This document shows, one piece after another, positions 1-11,218 of a DNA stretch of 64,000 bases (position 1 is the stretch's first letter; each line of letters opens with the position of its first letter). A program made the translations under genes and the position numbers. Source of the DNA: Dryococelus australis (taxonomy: Eukaryota; Arthropoda; Insecta; Phasmatodea; Phasmatidae); NCBI GenBank assembly GCA_029891345.1, contig CM057009.1, positions 297,104,466 to 297,168,465 on the forward strand, written 5' to 3'. The notes beneath the pieces are model-generated. The model was not told where the DNA came from. It saw only the letters and a program-made list of their open reading frames with translations, and did no database searches.

Positions 1-1670
1 GACATTACACAGATCGCCACCATTACCAACAATATGGAAACTTAGTCACTCGAAGAACTGTATTCCGAGCATTCATTTGAATTAGAAAATATAGGACGAA
101 GCGATATTGATTATGAAAGTAGTTCCAATGAATCAGGTTAAGATTAATCCAATAGTGTAAGTAAAGCTACAGCAAGTGGTACAAAGCAGAAAAGTACAGA
201 AGAATACACTCGTGTACCGATATCTTTAATGCCTTATTCTGAATCTGAATATTACACCAGCAATGAACAGAAAAAACAAGAAAAAGGAAGTAAAATGTAA
301 AGCACTGGAAGAAATCCACAAGGAAGAGTAAATGTGTATCTGGACAAGAGTACACTTCCTCACTGGGGAAGACAGTAAAAAGGAGATGAAACCACTGTCT
401 AAACATAATTACAGGCTGACATGCAGACGCAAGCTATTGGATGATGAACGGAAAGTTATATTTATAAAGTTTTGACATGAGAGTAGGACGTGGGATTTGA
501 AATACAGTTTGTATTATATACTGTATCTGCAGTTAACACTCAAAAACACAGGTTGGGAGACAACTCAACACAAAGAAAAATACAAAAATTAATTACCTTT
601 TCGTTCTCAGTCAACGGTGAATAAAAATAAATTGTAAAACCATGTGTCTGAATACTTTGTCAATGAGTGAACAATTCGTTAAGAGAGCACAGATGAAAGG
701 AGGAAGTTCAGGATTAGCGACAGAGGCTTAGTGTGATTCCATCTTGGTTGAAGACATTAAGAAGCACATATACAAATATATTGCATATTATAGTCACTAT
801 AGCAGAGAAAAAACTGAAATGAAGTATTTGGGCTCCCACTTAAGTATATCGATCGTGTATAAACATTATGTTAATGAATGCCATGCAGATGAAAAACAGA
901 TTAGCAAGAAATGGCTTTCCAGAAAAGTGTTTAATGAAGAGTTTAATATTTCCTTCAAACAGCCTGATGATGACACCTGCGATACATGTGATGCATTTGA
1001 AAACCATCTGAAAAATATGACAGGAGACCATAAAACAGAAATAGATGAAAAAATACTACACTTACAAGAAGCCTCACAACGTTATAAGTCCAAAGTACAT
1101 GACAAGGAAATGTGTCATAACTCGACAAATTCAACAGTTGTTTTGGTAGACCTTCATAGTTCCTATTAAGAGGCCATACACATATGGAGGATGATGAGGT
1201 AAACGGTATAATTGAAAGGACAAGAAATAAAGTAAATACCTAGGATGCATGTACTTGCAATGACTGGGCGAGATTAGTATATGAGAGTGGTAAGAATGTT
1301 CATGTTTTAAGACTGGAACTGAAAAACCACCTTAACTTTAGCTGACTGATTTCAACTGGCAGTGATCCATTCGTGAACAGAAAGAAAACCGTGATGGGTG
1401 AAGAAGCCTCAATCTCAAAAATTGTCCACCTACAATTCAGAAGTGATAAAATGGGTCACTATTACTATAAATCATCATTTAACAGAGACTTTGAAGAAGT
1501 TGGCATGCGAAGGAACCGGCGCACAGTGGGACGAAACAGCACTATTCTTGAAAAAGAAAAAAAAAAGAAAAAGAATCTTACAAAAGTGGCGATATGTTAT
1601 ATTCAAACGATCGATAAAGCCCTGAACCAGAAATTTGTAATAGACACATCTTTGGAATGCAGCTAACGCC
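1..1670 (+). pseudogene. Decayed transposon-type gene (HYSR..KYL / DTCDTCD family), N-terminal and post-catalytic parts
   Basis: This matches, from memory, a widespread insect family of uncharacterised transposon-derived proteins with a DDE/RNase H-like core; no family name is certain. A Ser/Glu-rich N-terminal stretch with several stops occupies 1-300 in frame 1. Traces of the family's pre-core region lie at about 405-720. The best open frame is 744-1169, with HYSREKTEMKYL, the Cys motif DTCDTCD and, at its end, VVLVDLHSSY, where the catalytic domain normally begins. That domain is missing. After a gap of under 100 bases, remnants of the post-core region follow (WARLVYESGKNVHV near 1267, then ISKIVHLQFRSDKMGHYYYK and DFEEVGMRRNRR to about 1530). 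The 744 frame opens on TTG, so no true start is visible. Stops, frameshifts and the internal deletion make it non-functional. The left end runs off the window. The likely C-terminus is at 4390-4548. Confidence 0.6.
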
Positions 1671-2175
1671 ACAGCACGTGTCAGAACTTGAGAATATATG
1701 GGTCAGTGAGGGAGAAGCTCTTTATCTGGGAAGTCGTTAAATGCATGATAGTGTCGTGTGCGGCTGTAACAACAAGGTGTGGCTTACATGATGTCTTTAC
1801 CATCACGTAAACACATTTTCTTGCAATTACATATAGGTTTGTGAATTCAGTAGTGGTTTAAGGGGACGATAAAAGCAATGTACCGTAAATGTGAAAAAGG
1901 AGGCAAGTTTCTTGAAGGTTTTAGTATTTATCAGAGTATAACGTGTTCCACATCGTGACATTTATAATTATTTTGCACAATGTACTTGCCATAACTGTAA
2001 ACAAACGATTCTCAGATCTGCTAATTTTGAAACAGTTGCTGTTTTAAAAGTAGACGGCATCTAAAAATCTAATTGCCAAGTATGTGTGATCTAGAGAACC
2101 AAAACATTCGTATGTCTTTCTTTCTTTGCAGGATCGGGTTTGCACCAATGATGATTTTATAACTAGAAGACCACT
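1671..2175. other. Noncoding stretch between two decayed transposase genes
   Basis: No reading frame or RNA is recognised here. If the RAG1-like gene is inserted in the older gene, its left boundary should lie between about 1530 and 2100. CACAGCAC at 1669-1676 vaguely resembles a Transib-type end, but no matching right end was found. Confidence 0.4.
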
Positions 2176-4169
2176 TTAATATACCATGAGGCAGTCTGGG
2201 CGTGTACAAATACAGGAGTAATTTACAGTTTTGAAAGACTCCAATCGAATCAAGGCAAAATGCACAGACGAATGTATTCCGGCTCCCAACAAGCGAATTT
2301 CATATTTCTTATACGATTTTAAGAACAGATGGCAGCAAGCTCGTAGGATAGAAGAAAGATTTTTGGCGAAGAACATGGACTGGTTAGACACATCAGAGGA
2401 ATTTCCAAACTACGAAAGGGTCGCTACTAGAAAATGTATGGGTCGACCTAAGAAGAGTTTCGATGAATCATGTCATAGGACAAAACTACTGAAAACAGAA
2501 ACATTGCGAACCACATATTCAAGCGATGAGCTTTCATTTTCTGCTTAAACGAGCTTCTGCTCTTGTGGCAAAGTGGAAGCCTAAAAAATTGTTAAAGATA
2601 TAACATAACATCATCCACACAAGCTTCTATATACCAGAAAGCTTACAAAAGATTCTGTAGTCACCAACAAAGCAGCTAGCAGGAGCAAAGTGCTTGCCAT
2701 GTGCATTGATGCTCAGCTCATCAGACGCCAATGCAATATTATTTGAGAGCATAATAAACAGAGGTTTCCCGATTATAAAAACTTTCAGAAAGCTATAAAA
2801 CATTGTTTTCCTCCGAATAACACATATTGTGATCAGAACCTGCGGCTGAAGTTAACCTGCAGGCACTTTTTAACCACACTGCCTCCTGTATTCTGGAAGC
2901 TCAGAAGGGCATATTTCACAATGAAGTTCAGAACAGTTAAAACTAACCCTGATTTGTAATTGGGAATTCGACGGTTCTCCACAATCAGAATACAAGCAAA
3001 CGTTTTCATGTGGCTCCAGTAGTACAGACTCGAATGTCCTCCTTTTTTCATTTGTGCCTATACGTGTAATTAGTGACAACCCGAATGGACAAGGGCCAAC
3101 AGTTTTCTGGTAAAATCTACGACCTTTGTCAACATGGTATTGTAGGCCCATCCGATTTCAGTTCCAATGTTAAACAGTGGATATTTCAAACATGGAACAG
3201 TATCGCATCCAACAGCAAATACAACAATTACATCCTTTTATTGGGGAGTTAGATGGCAAACAAATCTAAGTTATCTACAGCATGATTTTCACTATAATTG
3301 ATTGCAATGTGTGCAATGCCATTACATGAACTTCATATATTCAGAGGTGTTTCCTTTGTAATCTCACGACTTCAGCACCTTGGAAAAATACTGCGTATGG
3401 AGAAAGTCGATGACTCAAGACTCAGCTTCGGCTTATCTGTGCTTCACACTAGCATTAGGTGCTTTGCGTGTCTGCTCCATCTTTCATAATAACTTCCGCT
3501 TGAGAAATGGCAAGTTTGGGGCTTCGAGCAGAAGCATATTGTCTCTAAGACAAAGAAAACCACTCAAGACAGATTAAAAAAAAAAACGGGATTACTAGTA
3601 GACAAACCAAAACCGGAATTTGGCAATAAAAATTATGGGATACGTCAAGGCAATTTTTTGAGAATCCGACTGGTGTTGACATTGACATCATCAGAAGATT
3701 CAGCATAATTTTGCAAGTGATCTCTTGTGGCCACGAAATAGATGTGGAAAAGTACTGCGCTTCTGCCTTGGAGAGAGCCCAGCTATTTGTACAGAAATTC
3801 CCACGGTACGTCATGCCTCCAACAATTCACAAAATCCAAATCCATGGTCCAGTTATCATCCGCCACGCTTTTTTCCCTATTAGTAAGCTCAGCGAGGAGA
3901 CCCAAGAGGCTAGAAACAAGGACTTTAAAAAGTACATAGAGGATTTTATCCAAAAGGTGTCTCAAACAAAAACAAATGAAAATGTCCTCAACTTGCGGCT
4001 GATATCCTCGGATTCGCTTATTTCTTCACTCAGGCAGATGCCGGAGAAGAAAGCGACGCAGTTTGATAAGGAGGTCCTGGACATGCTTCGGGAGCCGGAT
4101 GTCTGTTGTGCGGTAGACAACAGCAGCGACGACACTGGCAGTGTGAACGAGACTGCACAGTCCCAATGA
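2176..4169 (+). pseudogene. RAG1/Transib-like transposase, decayed
   Basis: This is a relic of an insect transposase family that I relate to RAG1/Transib, DNA-cutting enzymes of the cut-and-paste type. The blocks come in family order across shifting frames. RNRWQQARRIEERFLAKN and GRPKKSFDESCHRTKLLKTE lie in 2231-2548. CIDAQLIRRQCNII and the ..PDYKNFQKAIKHCFPP segment lie at about 2700-2820. DGSPQSEYKQTFSCG is near 2970, PLSTWYCRPIRFQFQ near 3130 and IIDCNVCNAIT near 3296. FGLSVLHTSIRCFACLLHLS ends at 3489 and LLVDKPKPEFGN follows near 3600. QVISCGHEIDVEKYCASA to IHKIQIHGP and PISKLSEETQEARNKDFKKY make up 3711-4169. The LH..I......F and SEE..EARNK..K.Y blocks line up with the RAG1 core around its second and third catalytic acids. 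Many stops and frameshifts interrupt it. The RAG1 link rests on remembered motifs; the family match itself is stronger. Confidence 0.62.
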
Positions 4170-4389
4170 CAGCATTTTGAAATTACGGCACTCCCTAATC
4201 TTCTGTTTCATTTCAAATCGTACTTTTCGTTATTACAGTAATTTTACAAGAACCAATCACTACTTTTGTTACCATGTAAATTACACCGAGACAATTAAAT
4301 ATTTTTTCCCTGGATTATGCATGCTTGGCCCCACTGTGCGGCGTCTTCAAGTGGCTGTGCCTGATTTCTTACTAGTTTTTACCAATAAC

Positions 4390-4548
4390 AAGACGCCAAT
4401 AAGTAAGGCCAAGTACAATGACCTTCAGAAATTGTTACAGAGGCGCCAGAAGAGTATAGGGCATACTTTCAAAGCCTACCATCTACAGACAATGCTGAAA
4501 AGTACCCAGAGTGAGATTCAAACAACAAATGTGTATTCCTCACACTAA
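4390..4548 (+). pseudogene. C-terminal fragment of the transposon-type gene at 1-1670
   Basis: The frame ending at 4548 contains NKTPISKAKYNDLQKLLQ and then FKAYH. That block is typical of the C-terminus of the HYSR..KYL family whose other parts lie at 1-1670. It is in the same orientation, about 2.9 kb downstream of where the first part stops, with the RAG1-like gene between them. The upstream part of this open frame (4177-4390) looks unrelated and is probably noncoding. It could instead be a fragment of a second copy of the family. Confidence 0.45.
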
Positions 4549-5323
4549 GATCGCATTTCTTTCTTAAATTTGATCAGTGTTTTTAGTGAATAAGACATTG
4601 TTTCTACTCCAACCTGTCTTCAAAAGGGATTTTCTTTTGTGTTCAGGTAAAAGGAACACTAAAAGATGCTTGGTATGTATTTACAATATTACACAATTTT
4701 AACATTATTTTCAATTCTAAAAAAATTATCCGTATTTAAAGAAGGTAAAATAATTATTCACATTCATCGGTAAGCATTAAAAACCACATGTTCTAGTCCA
4801 TAACCAGCTATAATGTTCAATGCCAAACTATCTTAAGTCCAGTGGACTTCCGTTTTATTGTTATTATAAATACTACTAGATTGTTACATGTAAATATTAA
4901 ACTATTTAGTTTATAAGTAAATTTATGTCGTCACTGATGACTTATATTATTGATACATCTTCGCTTTTATAAGCAGGAGGCATTGCAAACTCAAGATTAT
5001 TATATTATTGAAGATTCTGTAAAAAGAGGTGGATGTGACACTCAGGTACTGAATTGTTTTTGTATCTTTTCTGACAAAAGTCTTATCCCCAGACAATTAT
5101 TTGGTGAGATAGCGTAAACGCGCAAACCACGAATGTACAGAAGTGTCTGAGAACTAAGGTTGACCTCGGCGGTGTGCACATCAAATGTCTGGTCGCTTTA
5201 CGCGCATGGCACTAAACTGACGTGTAATCTTTCTCTCGCCGACACGACTCATAGGAATAATACAGACAAAAGGTGTGATTGTCCCCATGATATGTTAAGA
5301 TGCCTTTACTAGAAGTTTCATGC
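4549..5323. other. AT-rich noncoding DNA
   Basis: I see no gene, RNA or clear repeat in this stretch. Confidence 0.5.
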
Positions 5324-5700
5324 ATACTGTTCGCAGTAAACTGAGAGCTTTTGAAAGCCCTGCTTAAGATCTACTTGCTCGCATACTGCATATTATTACA
5401 TCATATGTATGTAAAATCAAAGTTATCATGGGCGTCAGTCAAGTGGAACTACGAAATTATTATAATGGTAAATATTCTACAAATTTGCCAATTCTTGCAC
5501 TTACATGCATTAAAAATAACAGAAAAGATAAGAAATAATGCCAGTGCTCACAAATGTTAACCTAACAATTTTAATTCGACATTGCGGCATGGAACTACTT
5601 TCCCTCCTTTGTTACCAACTGTACTGGACTCATGCAGGTAGGGGTTAGCGTCTTTTTGCAGAGGTTGAGTTCAAAAGTGCACAGTTGAACGTAAACAGCA
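5324..5700 (+). repeat. MITE-like repeat, copy A
   Basis: This copy resembles those at 5919-6342 and 50072-50489 from end to end. All share an internal GAAAGCCCTGCTTA motif near the left end, a GGAACTACTTTCC-like block and a terminal GTAAACAGC. Its ends are imperfect inverted repeats (left TACTGTTCGCAGTAAACTGA against the complement of the right end). It is the most diverged of the three. No transposase is present. Confidence 0.6.
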
Positions 5701-5918
5701 TATACCTGATATTTATTATGAAATTATCGTATTAGCTCTTTCCTACTTTGAAAAATACGCGTTAGACACGAAAATAGAAAACTGAAACTAGCATTTACAC
5801 AGAAATGCCTTAACTGTTATCGGTAAGCAGACGGAGCTAAAAAATACCGAACCCTTTTTAAATGACAGCTATACGGCTGGAATTAAGCATTCTGTTTGCG
5901 AAACTGGCTCCCGCCTAT
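5701..5918. other. Spacer between MITE-like copies A and B
   Basis: Nothing is recognised in this short stretch. It separates two same-strand copies of one repeat family. Confidence 0.4.
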
Positions 5919-6342
5919 AGGCTATTCACGATAAAATGAGCACTTATAAAAGCCCTGCTTACGATCTACTTGTATACACGTTGTGTACTCTTTCGCCTTA
6001 TATAAAATTATCATTATCATTGCCGTAGGCCTCATCACATTATTCATGCGTCGGTCAAATGAAACTGTGAAATTATTAAGAAAGTAAATACTTTACAAAT
6101 ATGCTCATTTCTATACGTAGATGCATTTAAAAAAACGGAAAGCGAAAGAAACAATTTTAAGTTATCACAAATGGTTACCTAACACTTTATTCGACGTTAA
6201 GATATGAACTACTTTCCATCCATCGTGACCAACTTTAGTGGGCGAATGTCTCGCAGTGAGGCCATTAATATATATCCATGCACGGGAAGTGACATTTTTC
6301 TGAGGTTCATTTCTAAAGTGTTCACTTTATCGTGAACAGCCT
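5919..6342 (+). repeat. MITE-like repeat, copy B, with terminal inverted repeats
   Basis: The left end AGGCTATTCACGATAAAATG matches the complement of the right end AGGCTGTTCACGATAAAGTG, and the similarity runs about 28 bases inward. No coding frame fits a transposase. It looks like a non-autonomous DNA transposon. The target duplication is not clear; the left flank ends TAT. Confidence 0.68.
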
Positions 6343-7892
6343 GCAGTCATTTCCCGTGTTTGAGACCGACAAGCGCGGGAGCCATAATGGTGAGGCTGCC
6401 TCGCGTATCAAGTGCGCCATCGCCTCTAAGCGCAAGGCTCTGACCAGCGAATTGTAATCTACACTACCATCTCAGCTCTTTGCTAAGGGAAGATCACACG
6501 TTATCAACATGATCATGCCCAGAGCATTATAGCCGCGCTCAAAAACCGAACACCATTCGTTATAAACCGTTTGTTTCACACGATCAAGAAAGATCACAAC
6601 AAAGTCAAAGTCATCTAAGAAAACGTACTGTGTTCTTCTGTGCCGTCATCGTTGTGTCGTCCAGCCGTGTGGCTGTTACTTCATCATTGTGCCATACTAT
6701 CTTGTGCGGAACATGTTTGTTTTCGTAGCCGTGTTCGTCTGTGCTGTCTTAATTTGGGCAGTCCTTGTTTTTTTTTTTTTCAGTTTGTTTTCCGTTTGAT
6801 AATTCGTTGTGTAATTTTTTAAATTATTATTATGTTATTTATCTGACAAAATTACTCGTGGGATTTGTTATACTTTTTATTTATTCACTACATCTACTCT
6901 CGGCTCGCTTTTTTGTGTTCGTTCATTGAGTCTCAGACTTGGTTTTCTGTGACCACATTGTGAAGCAATGGCGTATGTTCAAAATGCTTCACTTGAACAT
7001 TCACCCCCATTGTAAGAATCTTTCAAACAACTCGTCACTTTGCTCCATACGTCGTAATAACAATATGAATTAAGTAATCAAAAAAGGATGATTTATATTT
7101 TCTAACAGATTACCTCCTTTAAAACAGTGTTATATACGATATCTACGGAGTAAACAAACAGACCCGAACCTAAGTTGGCGTGCTGTTTCTTATTTCGTGT
7201 GTTCAGTCATGAACTGATAACTTCTTTATTGTGTCATGTTGAAAGATGACTCCTGGCATTTAAAATTAAATATATTTAATTAACTTAAACAATTCGCGCT
7301 TCACCTGGTTGCATACGGTACCAATGGACGGTCACCTAACATGCTGCGTTTCAGTACATGAAGCGTCGCAAGGAGATGCTAGGTGTGAATAGCGACAGTG
7401 CATTGGATCTAGCAAGGCAGTGTGGCTGGTAGACACCTAGCTAACTCCCTCTCTTCCTCTTATCCTATGTTTGTACAAACGTTTTGCAGAAACGCACTCA
7501 TCACAACCATTTCATTGGGATTCTTTCAGAAACAGCGAACAGTTACAGGGAGCTCGTTCCTATGTACTAGCTGGCAGCTAGTCAGAGACAAAGTTACATC
7601 ATATCAGAAATGTGAACTCTGAACACGTTCTTTTCTGGGTTCTTCGTGAAGGCTCTTCCGACTGTACTTTCCGTATCACAATAACGGTAAAAGTGGCTTA
7701 TTAACTGCCGAAAATGCCGTATACAGGAGGTTTCTCGACGAAACCGACAATATTCGCCAGCGTGTTCTAAGAGATCATTAAAAACTTACGTAGGTTATGC
7801 AGCCTCGTGTCAGTGTGACAGTGATGGAAATGCAACAAACACGCCAAGTGTAATCACCAAATAACTTTACTGGCATTCAGTACATGTTAGAA
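6343..7892. other. Noncoding stretch, no recognised gene
   Basis: Only short chance frames are present (for example 6640-6822 and 7422-7622), with no motif I recognise. It contains a 15-base T run near 6767. Confidence 0.4.
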
Positions 7893-8120
7893 TTCTCATA
7901 CAAGCTGTTCAAAGTAGGCCCTATTTGCCCGTAAAAAGCTGTGACACGTTGTACCATGGTGTTCTGCGACGGCATGTCTCCAAGTTCACTTTGGAGTTGA
8001 GTGGTTGCATGAGTGATCGTCCGTATCGACTGGTCCCATGTGTGTCTGGTTTCTGTCCGCCGCACACCACACTATTCAAGCAGCCCCAGAAGAAAAAGTC
8101 AATTGGCAAGAGGTGAGGAG
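7893..8120 (-). pseudogene. Mariner-type transposase, C-terminal scrap
   Basis: Read on the minus strand, the piece starts with DFFFWGCLNSVV, close to the DFFLWG block that ends the catalytic region of many mariner-type (Tc1/mariner superfamily) transposases. After frameshifts it ends with AYFEQLV and a stop near 7898, like known C-termini of the superfamily. Two overlapping frames (7877-8065 and 7921-8109) each hold part of it. The rest of the enzyme and any terminal repeats were not found, so this is a dead fragment. The lineage differs from those of the two mariner pieces near 37 and 41 kb. Confidence 0.5.
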
Positions 8121-9100
8121 ACCATGCCGGACATAGAAATGGATCAATATGACGTTAACTAAACCCCTGCCAGGTGATATTTTGAGTGAAATGTTAAATA
8201 ATGTACGGGAAATGCAGTCATTGTGGTATACTTGTGAAATTATTTGTGGGAATAGTAAAAATAGCCTCTATATTTCAAATCTTGTGATGCAATATTTTAT
8301 AATGATTAGAAATTGACTTCACACCAATTTTTGGGCAAACTCAGACACATATTTAATTTAAGGGCATGCAGATAACAAAGACATTATAGTACTGTGTAAG
8401 TAGTTGGTCCTTGATTCCACTCAGTTTTCTCTATCTGGTTGGCGTTTTCTGCATCTCTGATAATACAATTATAACTATGATTTTATTTGCGGTGAGGTGT
8501 TCAGCCTTTTTACAGATGCGTAGTGATGAACTACTCAAGAACCAATGTCATATAAATAGTGTCGAGGAAAAAACCTGTGGATCACATGCATATTAAAAAT
8601 CTGTGAAGTCACAAGGTATGCAAATTTTACATTACACTTTTTTTGCAAAATTTAAATAACTGCATAATTTTTGACATCTTGACACATATTTTATTAAAAT
8701 AATTATTTTATATTGAATAACAGGCAATTAATACAAGACTTAATACGTGATGACGTCGTATTTTATCTTTACTAGTACCAAGTAGAAAAAGTATTCCAAA
8801 AATATATTTTGGTTCGGTAATGATGAAATGATCGAATAAGATATCTATACTTGCATTTGCAAAAAATACATAAAAAAACGAAGTAATATATTCTGAAAAG
8901 AATAATGTTACGGAAAATACTGCAGTCCTCAGCCTGAACACTTCAGTAAAATTAAATGGAGCACATAGCATATTATCAGTCTCAAGGATGAAGTAAAATT
9001 TTCTGAAGAGAATAATGATGTGTGAAGACACTACAGTTGTCATCAAAAATATCTACGGAACCTAGCATATAACAGGTACTCGCATAGAGTTTACCAAGTA
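8121..9100. other. AT-rich noncoding DNA
   Basis: No gene is recognised. A short direct repeat (TTCTGAARAGAATAATG) occurs near 8890 and again near 9000. The 112-residue minus-strand frame at 8708-9046 is hydrophobic and without recognised motifs. Confidence 0.4.
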
Positions 9101-9104
9101 TGAT

Positions 9105-11218
9105 ATGAGTTTAATTCTAACCGGATCAATTTCAGACAAGGCGATGAAAAAGCAAACCTTAAGAACTCCTTGGATACCACCAAAAAATTTAAAGGTTCCG
9201 TCTGTTCTAAAAAAAAAAAGAAATATGACATTTCAGTTTGTCTTATTTGGGAGTACAGTTGGGGAAGAGGAAGTAAGCAACTTGGATTATTGGCAACAAA
9301 GCCTTACACTGATTGTAAACATTCTCAAGAGAAATTTAGCAAGCATGGGAGAAATAAATATCATTGTGATGCTAGTGTTAGAGCAGATTAACTTTCTACA
9401 AATTGCAGATGGGAAGCAGACAGACGTTCTATCTCAAGTGAGTACTCAAAGGCACTCCACAGCTACGGAGAACGTCAGAAATTGAAATATATCATAGATA
9501 CCACAATATTTTCGTCAGTAGATAGCATTAAGAGGGGCCGATTATTCTGGTGACACTAGGTTTGTGTTGGATTACGCAGACACTAATGATGACAATTCCT
9601 GGACACGTGTACGTTTTAGAGCTAGAGGTAGAAATTAAGTTTAGAAAAAAAGACATTTAGTAGAACCGGAATGAACCAGAAGTATGTATACATCTCCAGT
9701 TATACAAAATGAAGTAACTGAAGAATGTGGAAAATCAATACAGACGACTATTGTTTCCAGAATCAATTAAACAAATTGCTTATCTCGACTGATTTATGAG
9801 ACACGGAACATTTTACGGAAAGATCAGTTGTCCACTTATGTTCGATATGTCGATATAAATAAACGTTAAAGTAATATCACGAGAATATTATTTTGGATAA
9901 GTTTCATTAGCAGATATAGTTGCCCCTTGGATTGTAGCAACTTTAATTACAACAGTGCAAGATTTGTGCAATGATTTAGAAAATTAATTGGCCAAGGATA
10001 CTATGGAGCGGCAGTGATGAGCGGAAATTGAAGCGTGTATGCTCAATTATTATATCTGAAATTCACCATAAGTCACAGTATGTGCATTGTGCTGCCCACA
10101 ACATTGGATGTAGCAACAGAAAATTCTTGCGATGAATAGATGATACGGAGCTGTCTTGGAAGTATGACCTCAGTAGAAAATTAATCTCCTTCTGCGACTC
10201 AACAAAATCGAATAATATCTTTAGAAATATAGTTGAACAGACTGAGGATGCGTGTCACAAAAAATTCATTGGCTTAGGTGAAACAAGGTGGACAGAAAGA
10301 ATAGGTAACTAGCTCGATTCGTAGAGATGTATTAACTAACAGTACAAGAATTGCAATCTTTGCAAGAATTGGGTTCAAAGAAACATTTCAGCAAGAATTA
10401 CAATTTACACATTGTGTGCTTCAGGAGAGTTTATTATTACTTTAATCGCCCAGAAAAAAGTGTTCTCATACAGTGCTTCAAAGTACAGTACCAGGCGCTT
10501 CAAAAGTGGGCTCCTCTCTTGTCCAGTGCTGTGAACATGTGAATACTGTAATATAGACTTCGCAGGAAATAAGAGAAAAAGATAAATATTTTGAGGAAAT
10601 ATATTAATTAGCCAAGAAGATGGTTGTTGATGTCGGGGAGAGATGAAAATGCCCAGTACAGCTAGCCGTCAGATTCGGTGGTGTAGTACTCCTGCTAACA
10701 GCTGCAATGACTACTGTAAAAAAAAATTATTATCTTCTCTTCCTTGACCACTTCGTTAGCTAGCTAAGCAGCTAGTTCTCAAATAAAGCTATGCAAATCG
10801 TAAAATTACATTTCCTTCTCTCAATAAAGTGTGAATATATTGAGACTGAATATTTCAAACACAGTTTGAAAATATACTAGGATCTGGTCCAAAACATATC
10901 TATATTTGAAGCAGAACTGAAAATGTTTAAGAATAAGTGGCAACCCATTCCGAAAGACGAAAAGCAGGAAACTGTATTAGAAGAAATAAAACATTGTGAT
11001 CAGCTGTTTATCCGAACATTCACAACCTTTTCATGATCCTTGCTATGCTGCCTATATCAACTTCGATTCCCAAAAGGAAATTTTCAACTTTGAAAAGTCT
11101 GAAGAAATGGCCCCGAAACTCTACAGGTGATGCACGACTTGCTGGGCTGGATCTCTTAAGCGTCCATAGCACAGTACATACAAACACGGACAGTGGTGTT
11201 ACTAGATTTGCTGCCTGA
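9105..11218 (+). pseudogene. hAT-superfamily transposase, full-length but shattered
   Basis: hAT transposases cut and paste DNA with an RNase H-like core and a C-terminal dimerisation region. The order of blocks here is that of a TTF/zinc-finger-type hAT protein. PWIPPKNLKVP is near 9175. KPYTDCKHSQEKFSKHGRNK is near 9300. LSTYVRYVDINK is near 9840. LIGQGYYGAAVMSG is near 9985, the family's GxGYDGAxxMSG block with Asp changed to Tyr. VHCAAHN is near 10085 and LGETRWTER near 10275. KKMVVDVGE is near 10620 and FLDHFV near 10745. The clearest piece is 11033-11218, with ILAMLPISTSIPKRKFSTLK and LAGLDLLSVH, the dimerisation motif. Stops and frameshifts occur throughout. I did not find terminal inverted repeats or the 8-bp duplication. 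Confidence 0.8.

Noticed and set aside
1669-4340. CACAGCAC at 1669 and CACTGTG at 4332 as ends of a Transib element
   Set aside because: Only about five bases match between the inverted ends and no 5-bp duplication was found, so boundaries remain open.
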